DNA from: an uncultured Bacteroidales bacterium
GTDB taxonomy: Bacteria; Bacteroidota; Bacteroidia; Bacteroidales; Porphyromonadaceae
Direction of reading: 5' to 3'
Assembly: GCA_947290775.1 (NCBI GenBank)
Contig: CAMYPM010000006.1
Location: forward strand, 28,352 to 92,351
DNA: 64,000 nucleotides
The position numbers were made by a program, and so were the translations under genes. Within the stretch, counting starts at the first letter, position 1; each line of letters begins with the position of its first letter. Below the pieces are notes generated by a model. The model was not told the DNA's origin. It saw only the letters and a program-made list of their open reading frames with translations, and ran no database searches. Shown in pieces: positions 7,386 to 18,351 of the stretch.

Positions 7386-8846
7386 ATGTCGCAGAATAGT
7401 AAAAACATCACAACGGAGGATTCCCTTCAAGAGCAAAAGGAGGAAAATGCTCCTCAAAATAACCATACAAAGGAGCAAAAGCCGAAGCCGACCAAGCGTA
7501 TTGGCTTCTTATTCAAGCGAGTGGGACGCTTCTTTAATCGAGAAATATGGCACGTTGAGCGCAATGAGATAAAGGGAATTAAGGGCTTCGGCATTAATGC
7601 CCTGAAGGTGCTTTATCTAACGATTGACGGTTTTACACGAGATCAAATTGGACGAAAGGCAACCTCGTTGGCTTATAGCACCGTACTCGCCATCATTCCT
7701 TTGTTGGCTGTAGTGGTAGGAATAGCAAAGGGATTCGGCATACAGGACTATATATCTAGTTTCTTGTATGAATATCTGCCTACACACCGCACTGAGCTTA
7801 ATCAAGCCTTTGACTATGTAGAGAACTATCTGACGCACGTAAGAAGCGGTTATTTCGTAGGAATCGGGTTAGTGCTTCTCTTCTACACCGTATTCAACCT
7901 TCTCACGACAATTGAAAATACATTCAATGAGATATGGGAGATCGACCATAACCGTCCATTAGGCAGCCGAGTAGCCAATTATATGGGCATGCTACTGCTT
8001 CTACCGGTTATGATCACCATATCCAGCGGTCTTACGCTGATGATGAGTACGGTCAATAATACCTTTCTGAGTGAATATGCCATCATTGGTCCTGTGGCAG
8101 AGCAGCTATTTAATATTCTTCCCTATGTGCTGATTATCTTCGTTTTTACGGGACTATTCATGGCACTTCCCAATACGAAGGTACACTTTATACCGGCTCT
8201 TATATCGAGTACTATTGCGGGTATTGCTTTCCAAATCTTCCAGATGCTTTATATCAATGGGGTGTTGTGGATTACTAAGTACAATGCCATTTACGGAAGT
8301 GTGGCTGCCTTTCTCCTGCTTTTGCTGTGGATGCAACTTACCTGGATGATTACGCTACTATCTGCCAAGCTATGTTATGCCATACAGAATGTAGATAACT
8401 TCTACTATCACAAAGAGTCTGCCCGCATCTCACGACGCTATCATGATTTTCTTGCGCTTATTATAGTGGGACATATCATGAAGCGCTTTGTAGATCCTAA
8501 TCAATCGGAACTATACGATGCCCCTTCGCTGGCGAAAGTTTGCGATATGCCTATTGTACTCACTCGACGTATTGTTAGAGAGTTACTTGATGTGGGGGTA
8601 ATTACAGAGGTGATAAACAGAAAAAAGGATCACCGTACCCCTTCCTATTTACCTGCTATAGCACCCACTCAGCTTACAGTAGGCATGCTGTTAGAAAAGA
8701 TTGATCGCTGCGGTACCGAGAATTTTAAGGTGGATTCCTCCACTCGCTTTTCCGGTGAGTGGCGGCTGATCAAAGAATCGCGAGAGGGGCTTTTCAATGC
8801 AACTGGCGAAACATTGGTCAAAGATCTTCCCCTCATTGCTGAGTAA
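7386..8846 (+). CDS. YihY/virulence factor BrkB family membrane protein
   Basis: A 486-residue inner-membrane protein. After a charged, Lys/Glu-rich N-terminal cytoplasmic tail (about 60 residues), the conserved BrkB core begins at ALKVLYLTIDGFTRDQIGRKATSLAYSTVLAIIPLLAVV, and about six transmembrane helices follow through LLLLLWMQLTWMITLLSAKLCYAIQ. The last ~130 residues form a soluble domain with winged-helix-like spacing (SLAKVCDMPIVLTRRIVRELLDVGVI). The family was once called ribonuclease BN in error; its function is still uncertain, with proposals of transport or envelope roles. AGGA lies 3 bp before the ATG. It is a single gene, convergent with rlmI. Confidence 0.85.
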   Translation: MSQNSKNITTEDSLQEQKEENAPQNNHTKEQKPKPTKRIGFLFKRVGRFFNREIWHVERNEIKGIKGFGINALKVLYLTIDGFTRDQIGRKATSLAYSTVLAIIPLLAVVVGIAKGFGIQDYISSFLYEYLPTHRTELNQAFDYVENYLTHVRSGYFVGIGLVLLFYTVFNLLTTIENTFNEIWEIDHNRPLGSRVANYMGMLLLLPVMITISSGLTLMMSTVNNTFLSEYAIIGPVAEQLFNILPYVLIIFVFTGLFMALPNTKVHFIPALISSTIAGIAFQIFQMLYINGVLWITKYNAIYGSVAAFLLLLLWMQLTWMITLLSAKLCYAIQNVDNFYYHKESARISRRYHDFLALIIVGHIMKRFVDPNQSELYDAPSLAKVCDMPIVLTRRIVRELLDVGVITEVINRKKDHRTPSYLPAIAPTQLTVGMLLEKIDRCGTENFKVDSSTRFSGEWRLIKESREGLFNATGETLVKDLPLIAE

Positions 8847-8861
8847 GAGTAGCCTGTCCGA

Positions 8862-10061
8862 TTACTCCACGTAAAGGAGAAAGCCCTTTAGATACCCTGT
8901 CTCCGGATGATATATATTGATGGGGTGGCAAGGTGCTTGACCTAATTGGCGCAGTATTCGTATTGGACGCTGTGCATCCAAAGAGGCGGTAAGAAGAGCC
9001 AAACGGAAGTCTTGTAGCGAAACTAATTGGGAGCAACTAAAAGTAAATACGAAGCCTTGAGAAGCGACCTTCTCTAAAGCTAATGCATTGAGTTTACGGT
9101 AACCACTCAGTGCATTTCTTATATTTCCTCTACGCTTTGCAAAGGCAGGCGGATCAACAATTATCAGATCGTAGGTGCCTTTTGTCAATCCACTGAGGTA
9201 CTCGAAAGCGTCTTCCGTAACAGTATCGTGACGTGCGGCAATCGCTTCCTCAAAATTGTCGTTCACCGCCTGTGCTGCCGCCTCAGTAGCCCGCTTACTA
9301 CTATCGAGAGAGACCACCTTTGCGGCTCCTCCTTTTAGCGCATATAGTGAGAACCCTCCCGTGTATGAAAAGAGATTAAGTACATGCTTATCTTTTGCAT
9401 ACTGAGCGACCAAAGCCCTATTCTCTCTCTGATCAATAAAGAATCCCGTTTTTTGACCATGCAGCCAGTCTGCCGCTATACGTAAGCCGTTTTCAAAAAG
9501 TGGCTCCTCTATGGCTTCACCTACCAAATAGCTATTGACCGTTGCAAAATCCATTGTCTCCGGTAGTGTCATTACGGATTTGTCAAATACGGCTTTTATT
9601 CCAAATTCAGGGAAATCACCCTGCAAGATATGGGCTATGAGTGTTCTTCGACGATACATACCTACCGTATGAGCCTGCAAGACCGCTGTAGAGCCATACA
9701 CATCAATTATCAATCCCGGCAAGCCATCCCCTTCCCCATATACCAACCTATAGACATTGTTGTCCGAACGTACCAGTCCCAGAGCAAGTCGCAAGCGGTA
9801 AGCTGCATTGAGTCGCTCTCTAAAAAGATCCTCTTCTGAGGTAAAAAGGTCCGGTGTAAAAGTAAGGATGCGCACGAATATAGAGTCACCCTCGTATAAC
9901 CCCAAAGCGATCTCCTCATGCTGACAGGTTACGACCCTTACCAAATCACCCACTTCCGGCTTTCCCTCTACCTGTGCTACTGCTCCGCTAAAGACCCAAA
10001 GATGACGTCTTTTAAGGGATGTTTCACGAGAGAGCTTTAGTACAATGGTAGCACGTATCAT
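8862..10061 (-). CDS. rlmI: 23S rRNA (cytosine-C5) methyltransferase RlmI-like, PUA domain
   Basis: A 399-residue class I SAM-dependent RNA methyltransferase. The N-terminal PUA domain (SLKRRHLWVFSGAVAQVEG) is followed by the family signature QKTGFFIDQRENR, the SAM-binding loop NLFSYTGGFSLYA, the acidic SLDSSKRA loop and the catalytic VDPPAFAKR motif. RlmI methylates C1962 of E. coli 23S rRNA; the target here is inferred. ATG 10061 was chosen over the longer frame (10094) because its N terminus (MIRATIVLKLSRETSLKRRH) aligns with the family and length (396 in E. coli). It is the third gene after murF-alr and dnaG, 52 bp past the dnaG stop with this start. Confidence 0.85.
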   Translation of the reverse strand: MIRATIVLKLSRETSLKRRHLWVFSGAVAQVEGKPEVGDLVRVVTCQHEEIALGLYEGDSIFVRILTFTPDLFTSEEDLFRERLNAAYRLRLALGLVRSDNNVYRLVYGEGDGLPGLIIDVYGSTAVLQAHTVGMYRRRTLIAHILQGDFPEFGIKAVFDKSVMTLPETMDFATVNSYLVGEAIEEPLFENGLRIAADWLHGQKTGFFIDQRENRALVAQYAKDKHVLNLFSYTGGFSLYALKGGAAKVVSLDSSKRATEAAAQAVNDNFEEAIAARHDTVTEDAFEYLSGLTKGTYDLIIVDPPAFAKRRGNIRNALSGYRKLNALALEKVASQGFVFTFSCSQLVSLQDFRLALLTASLDAQRPIRILRQLGQAPCHPINIYHPETGYLKGFLLYVE

Positions 10062-10113
10062 GCTATTCCTGCTTTCGTCTATATTTTTCAACATGAGTTA
10101 AGTTATTTTGCTA

Positions 10114-12090
10114 TTAGGGAATTATTGTACGCTGCCCAAGACTTTGTGCAAGCGCTTTCTTCAATTCGTTTAGCTTTTGCATAGAGAGCAAGATCTCGGC
10201 TAATCGCTTGCTACTCTCTTCATCAGAGGCATTGCCGAGAGCTGCCAGTTCAGCTCCATACTTATCTAAACGGCGGCTTACAAACTCTGCTTTAATCCCA
10301 TTGATCAAGCGCACAACGGTATCGAGGAGGGTCTCAGGGTCAGAGAGTTCATTTTCATCATCTACCCCCATTGAATCACGTGAATAACGGCTTAGGTGGT
10401 ATTTATTGCTTAGTAGGTCTACAGCCAGCTTAGCTATTTCTTCATCTTGATGGTTGGCAAAATAGGTAGCCGGCTTAGCCGAGGGATTTTCATCCAATAG
10501 TTGAATGCACTCATCTAAGCAGCGAGTAAAGATAGGGGAGCAGTCATCCACCTCATCCGCTTCCAGGGCTGCCTTTACAAAGTGCGCTAAGGTATAGCAT
10601 TCTTCACTTCCGTCTTCGTTGGCAAAATGAAAAAGAAATTCGCCCTGCCTAATAAATTCACGAAGCAGAGCACGCTCATTCACCGTGATCGGAGTTCGCT
10701 TCTGCACCTGCTTCGGCTGAGATGTTGTGGGTAATGCTTGGGATAGGGGAGGCGTAGTTGGCTGGGGCCCCGTTCGCAGCTGTTCGTAGCGAAAGTTTCT
10801 TATTTGTCGTAGGAGGAGTGCTTCGTCGGTACGTAATTCCTGTGCTACAGTTTGGGCAGAGAAACTTCGTTCAACGGGATCGGGGATCCGTGCTATTGAG
10901 CGGAGGAGGTCGTTTGTCAGCGCTGCTCGCTCTACGGGGCTTTTGGCAATTTCTTCGCTGTATAGTTTCGTTTTGAAGGTTATAAAATCGGTCTCATGCT
11001 CCTCTATATAAGCCTCAATCTCACTATTGCTGTGCGTCTGTACGAAGGAATCCGGATCGTGTTCAGGAGGCAGTACCAATACTTTGATGTGTACCCCTGC
11101 TTCAAGCATCAAGTCAATACCGCGTATTGCTGCCTTTATTCCTGCCGCATCACCATCGAAAAAGAGTGTTACATGACGAGTAAAGCGCCTAATCAGACGT
11201 ATTTGCTGTAGCGTAAGAGCGGTGCCACTGGTGGCCACTACATTCTCTATTCCGGCTTTGTGCAGGGCGATCACATCCATGTACCCCTCTACGATAAAGC
11301 ACTTATCCTTCTGGCTAATCGTTTTTTTTGCTTGGTAAAGTCCGTATAGCTCGTTGCTCTTCGAATAGATGGGGCTTTCCGGAGAGTTGATATACTTAGC
11401 ACTCTTGGTATTGCGTGAAAGAATGCGACCCCCAAAGCCTACAATACGGCCACTGACACTATAAATGGGAAACATAATTCGCTCCCTAAAGCGGTCTCTG
11501 GCAGTGGAATAGGTTTCGTTAGGCGGTGTGGCTAAGCCGGTTTCGTACAGATACTTTACATTGTATCCCTCTGCTGCAGCTCGATCATGCAATGCGGTGT
11601 ATTGCCGTGGGGCATACCCAATACCAAATTTGTCGACTAACGCTCGTGTAATGCCTCTGCTTCGTAAGTAGGGTAATGCTACTGCAGCTCCCTCATCCCC
11701 CTCTAATAGTTCGTTTCGAAAGAATTCTTGGGCAAACTTCTGCGTCAGATACATACTTTCAGCTTCGTTTTGCTTCTCTCGCTCCTCATCGGTCAACTCT
11801 TTTTCAACTACGGGGATATGATATTTTTGCGCCAACCGCTTTAGGGCATCCGCAAAAGAGAGCTTTTCCAACTTCATTACGAAGGAAACAGGGGTACCCC
11901 CTTCTCCACAAGCAAAGCATTTGCATATATTTTTTGATGGAGAGACATAGAAGGAGGGTCGCCTATCATTGTGAAACGGACATAACCCCACATAATTAAC
12001 CCCACGCTTATGTAACGTTACATAGTCGCCCACTACCTCAACAATATTGGCAGCATCAAGGATTTTCTGTTTTGTTATGTCGTCTATCAT
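10114..12090 (-). CDS. dnaG: DNA primase
   Basis: A 658-residue bacterial primase that makes RNA primers for replication forks. The N-terminal CHC2 zinc ribbon is intact (CPFHNDRRPSF, then CKCFACGEGG). The TOPRIM core has the catalytic Glu in CFIVEGYMDVIALHKAG and the acidic pair in VTLFFDGDAAG. The C-terminal third, which in other bacteria binds DnaB helicase, is divergent and is preceded by a Pro/Thr/Gln-rich linker (TGPQPTTPPLSQALPTTSQP). It starts 4 bp after the murF-alr stop and is translationally linked to it. The usual dnaG partners rpsU and rpoD are absent here. Confidence 0.95.
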   Translation of the reverse strand: MIDDITKQKILDAANIVEVVGDYVTLHKRGVNYVGLCPFHNDRRPSFYVSPSKNICKCFACGEGGTPVSFVMKLEKLSFADALKRLAQKYHIPVVEKELTDEEREKQNEAESMYLTQKFAQEFFRNELLEGDEGAAVALPYLRSRGITRALVDKFGIGYAPRQYTALHDRAAAEGYNVKYLYETGLATPPNETYSTARDRFRERIMFPIYSVSGRIVGFGGRILSRNTKSAKYINSPESPIYSKSNELYGLYQAKKTISQKDKCFIVEGYMDVIALHKAGIENVVATSGTALTLQQIRLIRRFTRHVTLFFDGDAAGIKAAIRGIDLMLEAGVHIKVLVLPPEHDPDSFVQTHSNSEIEAYIEEHETDFITFKTKLYSEEIAKSPVERAALTNDLLRSIARIPDPVERSFSAQTVAQELRTDEALLLRQIRNFRYEQLRTGPQPTTPPLSQALPTTSQPKQVQKRTPITVNERALLREFIRQGEFLFHFANEDGSEECYTLAHFVKAALEADEVDDCSPIFTRCLDECIQLLDENPSAKPATYFANHQDEEIAKLAVDLLSNKYHLSRYSRDSMGVDDENELSDPETLLDTVVRLINGIKAEFVSRRLDKYGAELAALGNASDEESSKRLAEILLSMQKLNELKKALAQSLGQRTIIP

Positions 12091-12094
12091 TGCG

Positions 12095-14578
12095 TTATCC
12101 TCTGTAGTAGATACGCTGAATGCGCATAGCCATGTGCGACAATATCTCGTAGGGAATAGTGCCGATTGAATCAGCTAATTCTTGCAAATCCGGTGCTTCA
12201 CCTCCAAAGAGTGTAACCCTGTCCCCCGGCTGTGCATCGCTTCCGGTGAGGTCTATCATACAGGTATCCATACATATATTGCCGATGGTGGGGTAGAGCT
12301 TGCCTCGTATGGCCACCTTGCCGACTCCACAGCCGAAACGTCTATCGTAGCCATCCGCATAACCAATGGGAATAATCCCTATTTTGCCACCCTTTGGCAA
12401 TAAGCCATGCCTTCCATATCCCACAGTGCTACCCGGTGGCATATCGGATATCTGTAGCAGCGTAGTACGGAGGGTTACCACGGGGGTGAGTTTCTCTTCC
12501 GGTGTAGGTGATACGCCGTAGAGACCTATCCCCAAGCGCACCATATCAAACGCATATTGGGGGAAACGCATAATGCCTGCTGTATTGAGGATGTGCTTGA
12601 TGGGCTTATACCCTAAGACAGCTACCATCTTGTCGTATGCCTCCGAAAAAACCTTTATCTGACTCATCGTATAGTCATCGTTCTGCGGCTCATCGGCAGC
12701 AGCCAAGTGAGAGAAAATACTTCGTACCGAAAGCACACTCTGACGGCTTATTCGCTCTGCTACGGCAAAAGCCTCTTGGGGAGAAAAGCCCAAACGGTGC
12801 ATACCGCTATCAATCTCCAGGTGAATGGGAAAATGGTCGAAGCCCTGCTTGTCAATTTTGTGATACAATTCCTCAAACTGACTCATTGAGAAGACCACCG
12901 GATCAAGATTATAGTCAATCAGTGTGGAAAAAGCATTTACCTCCGGATCCATCACTACAATAGGCGTGAGGATTCCCTTCTTTCGAAGCTCTTTGCCCTC
13001 GTCTGCTACTGCCACTGCCAGAGCATCAATGTGGTGCTCTTCCAGCATTTTAGCAGTTTCGTAGGCACCGGTACCATAGGCATTGGCTTTGACCATCGCC
13101 ATCACCTTTACCCCTTGCGGGATATGTCGGCGAATGCTTTTCACATTCTCTGCCATTGCCTCCAGGTTTATCTCCATTACCGTTTCGTTAATCTTTTGAG
13201 CCAACCGCTCCACAATAGTCTCAAACCGATAATTTCGCGCCCCTTTTACCAGTATTACACTATTAGCTAACTTGCCCGGCAGGGAGGAGCGAAGGAAGCT
13301 TTCTGTATCCGTATAGAAGTACCCCTCGATCTCTTTGAAACTTTCTTGATAGGCACAGAGCTCCCGCCCGATACCTATAATCATGTCACATTCGTAGCGC
13401 TTGACCATATCGGCCACCATACGGTATAGGTTACGAGTGAGGAAGGCACTTTGCAGTATATCGGAGAGGATTAATACACGACGCTTGCCGGCATGTAAGG
13501 CGCGTCGCTGCATAAAGTCTAATGCGATAGCAAGTGAATTGATATCATTGTTGTAGGCATCGTTAATAATTAGATTATCTTCTCCGCCCTCTTTCACCTC
13601 AAGGCGCATCTCTACAGGCTCCAGCTCTGCTAAGTGTGGTGCTGCACACTTTGGTAAGTCGGGTGATAGTACCCACAGCAACAGAAAGGCATGCATGGCA
13701 TTCTCCAGTGAGGCTTTATCGGTAAAGGGTAGTTGCAACTTATACGCTTTACCATCTAAGAGGCACTCAATGCGGGTAAGCGCAGTCTCTCGCTCCATCT
13801 CTTTCACGAAAAGCGGAGCTTCGGGATTTTTGGTGCTCCACCCCACGGCTCGCTCAAAGAGTCCGTTACGTCGGAGTCCCTCCTCTATTTCTGCATCATC
13901 AGCACGGTACACAATTCGCTCGCTATCCTTAAAGAGTCGGAGCTTCTCATCCAACTTCTCTACGGTATCGATAAAATTCTCCTGATGTGCTTGCCCTATG
14001 TTGGTGATAATCCCATATGTGGGGCGTATAATTCGCTGCAAACGCTCCATTTCTCCGGGTTGTGAAATACCTGCTTCTATGATAGCTACCTCGTCGGTCG
14101 CATCTATTTTAAAGAGGGACAAAGGCACCCCCAGCTGCGAATTGAAGCTACGCGGAGAGCGCACAACTTTTTTTTCATACGAAAGCAATTGATAGAGAAA
14201 TTCCTTGACGGTCGTCTTACCATTGCTCCCCGTTATGCCCACTACCGGCATGGTGAAGTTGCGCCTCCACGCACCGGACAAACGCTGCAAGGCCTCCAGA
14301 GGATCCCGCACATAGAGTACATTACTATCAGCCAGCACACTATCGTCCAGTACGGCATCCCTTGCCACTACAAAGCTACGCACATCATGCTCATGGAGTA
14401 CATTGATGTAGCGATGTCCATCGCCAGTCATGGTTCGAAGGGCAAAAAATATAGTGGTCGTGGCATCGGTAAGCGAACGACTATCAGTCAGTACATGCTC
14501 TATCTGTTGCTGCGCTTGGTGGAGCGATACATCCACCGGATGCACACACGCGGCTATTTCCTCTATGCGATAATTCAT
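12095..14578 (-). CDS. murF-alr: Bifunctional MurF ligase / alanine racemase
   Basis: An 827-residue fusion typical of Bacteroidetes. The N-terminal half is MurF, which adds D-Ala-D-Ala to the UDP-MurNAc-tripeptide: ATP loop GITGSNGKTTVKEFL, and NDAYNNDINSL in the C-terminal ligase domain. The second half is a PLP alanine racemase: MVKANAYGTGAYE carries the PLP lysine, and GYGRHGLLPKGGKIGIIPIGYADGYDRR surrounds the C-terminal active-site region. The fusion places L-to-D alanine conversion next to use of the D-Ala dipeptide; ddl is not in the window. ATG 14578 (MNYRIEE) was chosen over the longer frame to 14677, whose first 33 residues look unlike MurF. Confidence 0.94.
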   Translation of the reverse strand: MNYRIEEIAACVHPVDVSLHQAQQQIEHVLTDSRSLTDATTTIFFALRTMTGDGHRYINVLHEHDVRSFVVARDAVLDDSVLADSNVLYVRDPLEALQRLSGAWRRNFTMPVVGITGSNGKTTVKEFLYQLLSYEKKVVRSPRSFNSQLGVPLSLFKIDATDEVAIIEAGISQPGEMERLQRIIRPTYGIITNIGQAHQENFIDTVEKLDEKLRLFKDSERIVYRADDAEIEEGLRRNGLFERAVGWSTKNPEAPLFVKEMERETALTRIECLLDGKAYKLQLPFTDKASLENAMHAFLLLWVLSPDLPKCAAPHLAELEPVEMRLEVKEGGEDNLIINDAYNNDINSLAIALDFMQRRALHAGKRRVLILSDILQSAFLTRNLYRMVADMVKRYECDMIIGIGRELCAYQESFKEIEGYFYTDTESFLRSSLPGKLANSVILVKGARNYRFETIVERLAQKINETVMEINLEAMAENVKSIRRHIPQGVKVMAMVKANAYGTGAYETAKMLEEHHIDALAVAVADEGKELRKKGILTPIVVMDPEVNAFSTLIDYNLDPVVFSMSQFEELYHKIDKQGFDHFPIHLEIDSGMHRLGFSPQEAFAVAERISRQSVLSVRSIFSHLAAADEPQNDDYTMSQIKVFSEAYDKMVAVLGYKPIKHILNTAGIMRFPQYAFDMVRLGIGLYGVSPTPEEKLTPVVTLRTTLLQISDMPPGSTVGYGRHGLLPKGGKIGIIPIGYADGYDRRFGCGVGKVAIRGKLYPTIGNICMDTCMIDLTGSDAQPGDRVTLFGGEAPDLQELADSIGTIPYEILSHMAMRIQRIYYRG

Positions 14579-14616
14579 TTTGCTTTGGTCTCTTTGTATT
14601 CGTATCTCCAACAGGA

Positions 14617-14624
14617 CAAAATTA
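14617..14624 (-). promoter_or_regulatory. Possible -7 element before murF-alr
   Basis: CAAAATTA reads TAATTTTG on the minus strand (TAnnTTTG), 38 bp upstream of the murF ATG. No -33 TTTG at the usual spacing is seen, so this is a weak call. Confidence 0.35.
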
Positions 14625-14814
14625 CTGCTTTCTTGAGACCTTTGCATAATACTTATTGGGGATATTACAATCGGCATCCTGGCTCTACTAAGTATGTAGT
14701 AAGTCTCTTACTGCGAAGCCTCCATTGGGTTACCAATATACGAATAAGAAGTTGCTTAAACAATATAACACACTGAAGTCTCGTTAATATGAGTAGATTA
14801 GAAAAGCGAGACAT

Positions 14815-15546
14815 ATGGCTCCTATTAAGATTTCTATCATCACTGTCTGCTACAATGCTGCGCAGGTGATTGCTCCGACGCTTCAGAGTGTCGCCAATCA
14901 GCATTATCCCCACATCGAGTATCTCATCATAGATGGAGCTTCGCAAGATAATACTCGGGAAATAGTGGCGCAAATGGTCCCCCAAGCTCAATTTATTTCA
15001 GAGCCGGATAAGGGGATCTACGATGCTATGAACAAAGGAATCTGCCGTGCCACCGGTGACTTTATCTGGTTCTTGAATGCCGGCGACACGCTTCGTAGTG
15101 ACGATACAGTTTGTCGTGTAGTGAAGGCAATTGAGGCACAGGCCATACAACCGGAATTTGTATACGGCGATACCATGATCGTGGATGAAGCGGGACACGA
15201 TCTTCATCTCCGTCGCCTCCGTCCTCCCAAGCAACTCAACGCCAATAGTTTCCTGGATGGTATGCTCATCTGCCATCAATCCATGCTGGTAGCACGCAGC
15301 ATAGTGTTGCCTTATAACCTTTGCTACCGTCTGTCCTCTGACTATGACTGGGCCATTCGTATGATTGCGCGAAGCAAGGAAAACCTTTTCATTCCGGAGG
15401 TATTGAGCAACTTTCAAACCGGTGGAGCAAGCACACGCTATAAGCTTCGCAGTCTGCGCGAGCGCTTCGCAATCATGCGTCGCCATTATGGTACAATGCG
15501 CACAATAGGCGCACACATCCGCTTTCTCTTCACGCCGGTACGATAA
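14815..15546 (+). CDS. Family 2 (GT-A) glycosyltransferase
   Basis: A 243-residue single-domain GT2 enzyme. The N terminus shows the nucleotide-binding fold (ISIITVCYNAAQVIAPTLQSV, then YLIIDGASQDNTREIV), followed by DKGIYDAMNKGICRATGDFIWFLNAGD, whose NAGD takes the place of the DxD metal motif, and a later SSDYDWAIRM acceptor-side motif. This resembles WcaA/WcaE-like transferases of surface polysaccharide synthesis. It has no membrane segment and would act at the cytoplasmic face. It stands alone, divergent from murF-alr and 375 bp upstream of groES; donor and acceptor sugars are unknown. Confidence 0.88.
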   Translation: MAPIKISIITVCYNAAQVIAPTLQSVANQHYPHIEYLIIDGASQDNTREIVAQMVPQAQFISEPDKGIYDAMNKGICRATGDFIWFLNAGDTLRSDDTVCRVVKAIEAQAIQPEFVYGDTMIVDEAGHDLHLRRLRPPKQLNANSFLDGMLICHQSMLVARSIVLPYNLCYRLSSDYDWAIRMIARSKENLFIPEVLSNFQTGGASTRYKLRSLRERFAIMRRHYGTMRTIGAHIRFLFTPVR

Positions 15547-15571
15547 AAAAGAATTTTAAGGGGGCCAAAAA

Positions 15572-15659
15572 AGATCTGTATCTTTCGCTCAAAACATCAG
15601 AATCTTTCAAACGAAACATCAGAACCTTTCATTTGAAACATCTATATATTTTGAAACGC
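15572..15659 (-). repeat. 22-bp tandem repeat array R1 (4 units)
   Basis: Four contiguous 22-bp units at 15572, 15594, 15616 and 15638, with no spacers. On the minus strand each unit reads as a near-palindromic TTTCRWWYGAAA-like core followed by GAT and a second GAT-T block. Three units are almost the same as those at 27951-28016 in opposite orientation (63 of 66 bases). It sits between the glycosyltransferase stop and the groES promoter. Confidence 0.85.
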
Positions 15660-15799
15660 TCTGCAAATAGGGTGTCGGCATTTTAAAAGCAAACATCCAA
15701 AAAGCGGAAGTGGGGGTAGTCAGCCCTAAAACATATTGGGTTACTGTCATTCTGTCCCTAATAGGCATTTTGTAGCATACAATCGCCTAAGGATACTAC

Positions 15800-15816
15800 T
15801 TGGCACATATATTGCA
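15800..15816 (+). promoter_or_regulatory. Sigma-54 (-24/-12) promoter of groESL
   Basis: TTGGCACATATATTGCA matches the sigma-54 consensus: TTGGCAC, a 5-base spacer and TTGCA, with GG (15802-3) and GC (15814-15) separated by exactly 10 bp. Transcription would start near 15827, giving a ~95-nt leader before groES. No sigma-A type TAnnTTTG element with a spaced TTTG, and no CIRCE inverted repeat, was found in the gap. Activator sites cannot be identified by eye. Confidence 0.6.
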
Positions 15817-15921
15817 TGTAAATAGTCGGTACGTATCGCCGGTAGCAGTGATGAAAAATAAGCAGGCGATCGAAGCCTTGAGTAAGAAATATAGGACATA
15901 TAAAATATAGAGATAAACATT

Positions 15922-16194
15922 ATGACAATTAAACCATTAGCAGACCGTGTACTGATTAGGCCGGACAAGGCAGAAGAGAAGAGTGCCGGGGGTATTATTA
16001 TCCCTGATAGTGCAAAAGAAAAGCCCCTGAAGGGTAAAGTAATTGCAGCCGGTAAGGGCACTAAAGATGAGGCTATGGAGCTAAAGGAAGGCGATACAGT
16101 CCTTTATGGTAAATATGCCGGTACAGAGGTTGAGATCGACGGAGAGCACCTGATGATTATGCGTCAGAGTGATGTTTTAGCCGTTTTAGGATAA
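15922..16194 (+). CDS. groES: Co-chaperonin GroES
   Basis: A 90-residue GroES (Cpn10), full length, with the family start MTIKPLADRVLIRPDKAEEK, the mobile loop SAGGIIIPDSAKEKPLKG that docks on GroEL, and the roof-loop region. It caps the GroEL ring during ATP-driven protein folding in the cytoplasm. groEL follows after 45 bp in the same direction. The only good promoter match upstream is of sigma-54 type, with a ~95-nt leader. Confidence 0.98.
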   Translation: MTIKPLADRVLIRPDKAEEKSAGGIIIPDSAKEKPLKGKVIAAGKGTKDEAMELKEGDTVLYGKYAGTEVEIDGEHLMIMRQSDVLAVLG

Positions 16195-16221
16195 ACTATT
16201 ATAAGCTGAAAATTAGATTGA

Positions 16222-17883
<1,662 letters not shown>

Positions 17884-17915
17884 AAGCAGCACTCATAACA
17901 GATTAATTGATACGT

Positions 17916-17960
17916 ACAGAGTCTCTTAGGCAATGCAGCCTGAGAGACTCTGTCATTTTA
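17916..17960 (+). terminator. Rho-independent terminator of groESL
   Basis: A 15-bp stem, ACAGAGTCTCTTAGG and CCTGAGAGACTCTGT (one T-G wobble), with an 8-nt loop is followed by CATTTTAT. Confidence 0.85.
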
Positions 17961-18047
17961 TAGGTAACGGAAGAATACCGTTCTACCTAATAAAAAAGGT
18001 AGCCTTGAATACTCAAAGCTACCTTCGTAAACTGCAATTATGACTTT

Positions 18048-18124
18048 TGGCGCTCCCTCTTGGGCTTGAACCAAGGACCCCCTGATTAACAGTCAGATGC
18101 TCTAACCAACTGAGCTAAGGAAGC
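18048..18124 (-). tRNA. tRNA-Asn (GTT)
   Basis: A 77-nt cloverleaf on the minus strand with CCA encoded. The acceptor GCTTCCT pairs with AGGGAGC (one wobble). The D-arm is AGCTCAGTTGGTTAGAGC, the anticodon loop CTGTTAA carries GTT (Asn), and the T-arm holds GGTTCAAGCC. A consensus promoter lies immediately upstream. Confidence 0.96.
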
Positions 18125-18135
18125 ATTTCCGACGA

Positions 18136-18165
18136 CAAAGGTACAACAAAAATGCAACTTTGCAA
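18136..18165 (-). promoter_or_regulatory. Promoter of tRNA-Asn
   Basis: On the minus strand TTG (18165-18163), 19 bp and TACCTTTG (18143-18136) match the Bacteroidetes primary-sigma consensus, with transcription starting about 6 nt before the tRNA. Confidence 0.8.
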
Positions 18166-18265
18166 TACCTTAACCTATTTCAGACAAAATATTTTTCTCT
18201 TTCTCCTCTACTCGCTCCTTCTTATCCTCCTTTAAGGTTACTTATTGCACCAAATAATCTTAAGA

Positions 18266-18324
18266 AAAAAGATCAAAACAAAAGCGACGAAGTAACTATG
18301 CAGCTGCATGAATTACCTCGTCGC
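18266..18324 (-). terminator. Rho-independent terminator after fabK
   Basis: On the minus strand a 12-bp stem (GCGACGAGGTAA with TTACTTCGTCGC, one mismatch) is followed by TTTTGTTTTGATCTTTTTT. It lies just past the fabK stop and ends the outer-membrane biogenesis operon. Confidence 0.85.
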
Positions 18325-18351
18325 CTCTTATATGAAATTATTGGCGGCTAT

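Noticed and set aside
15572..15659. Tandem 22-bp repeats as a CRISPR array
   Set aside because: Units are contiguous with no spacers between them, they differ from each other, and no cas genes are in the window.
15660..15921. CIRCE-type heat-shock operator upstream of groES
   Set aside because: No TTAGCACTC-N9-GAGTGCTAA inverted repeat or close variant could be found.
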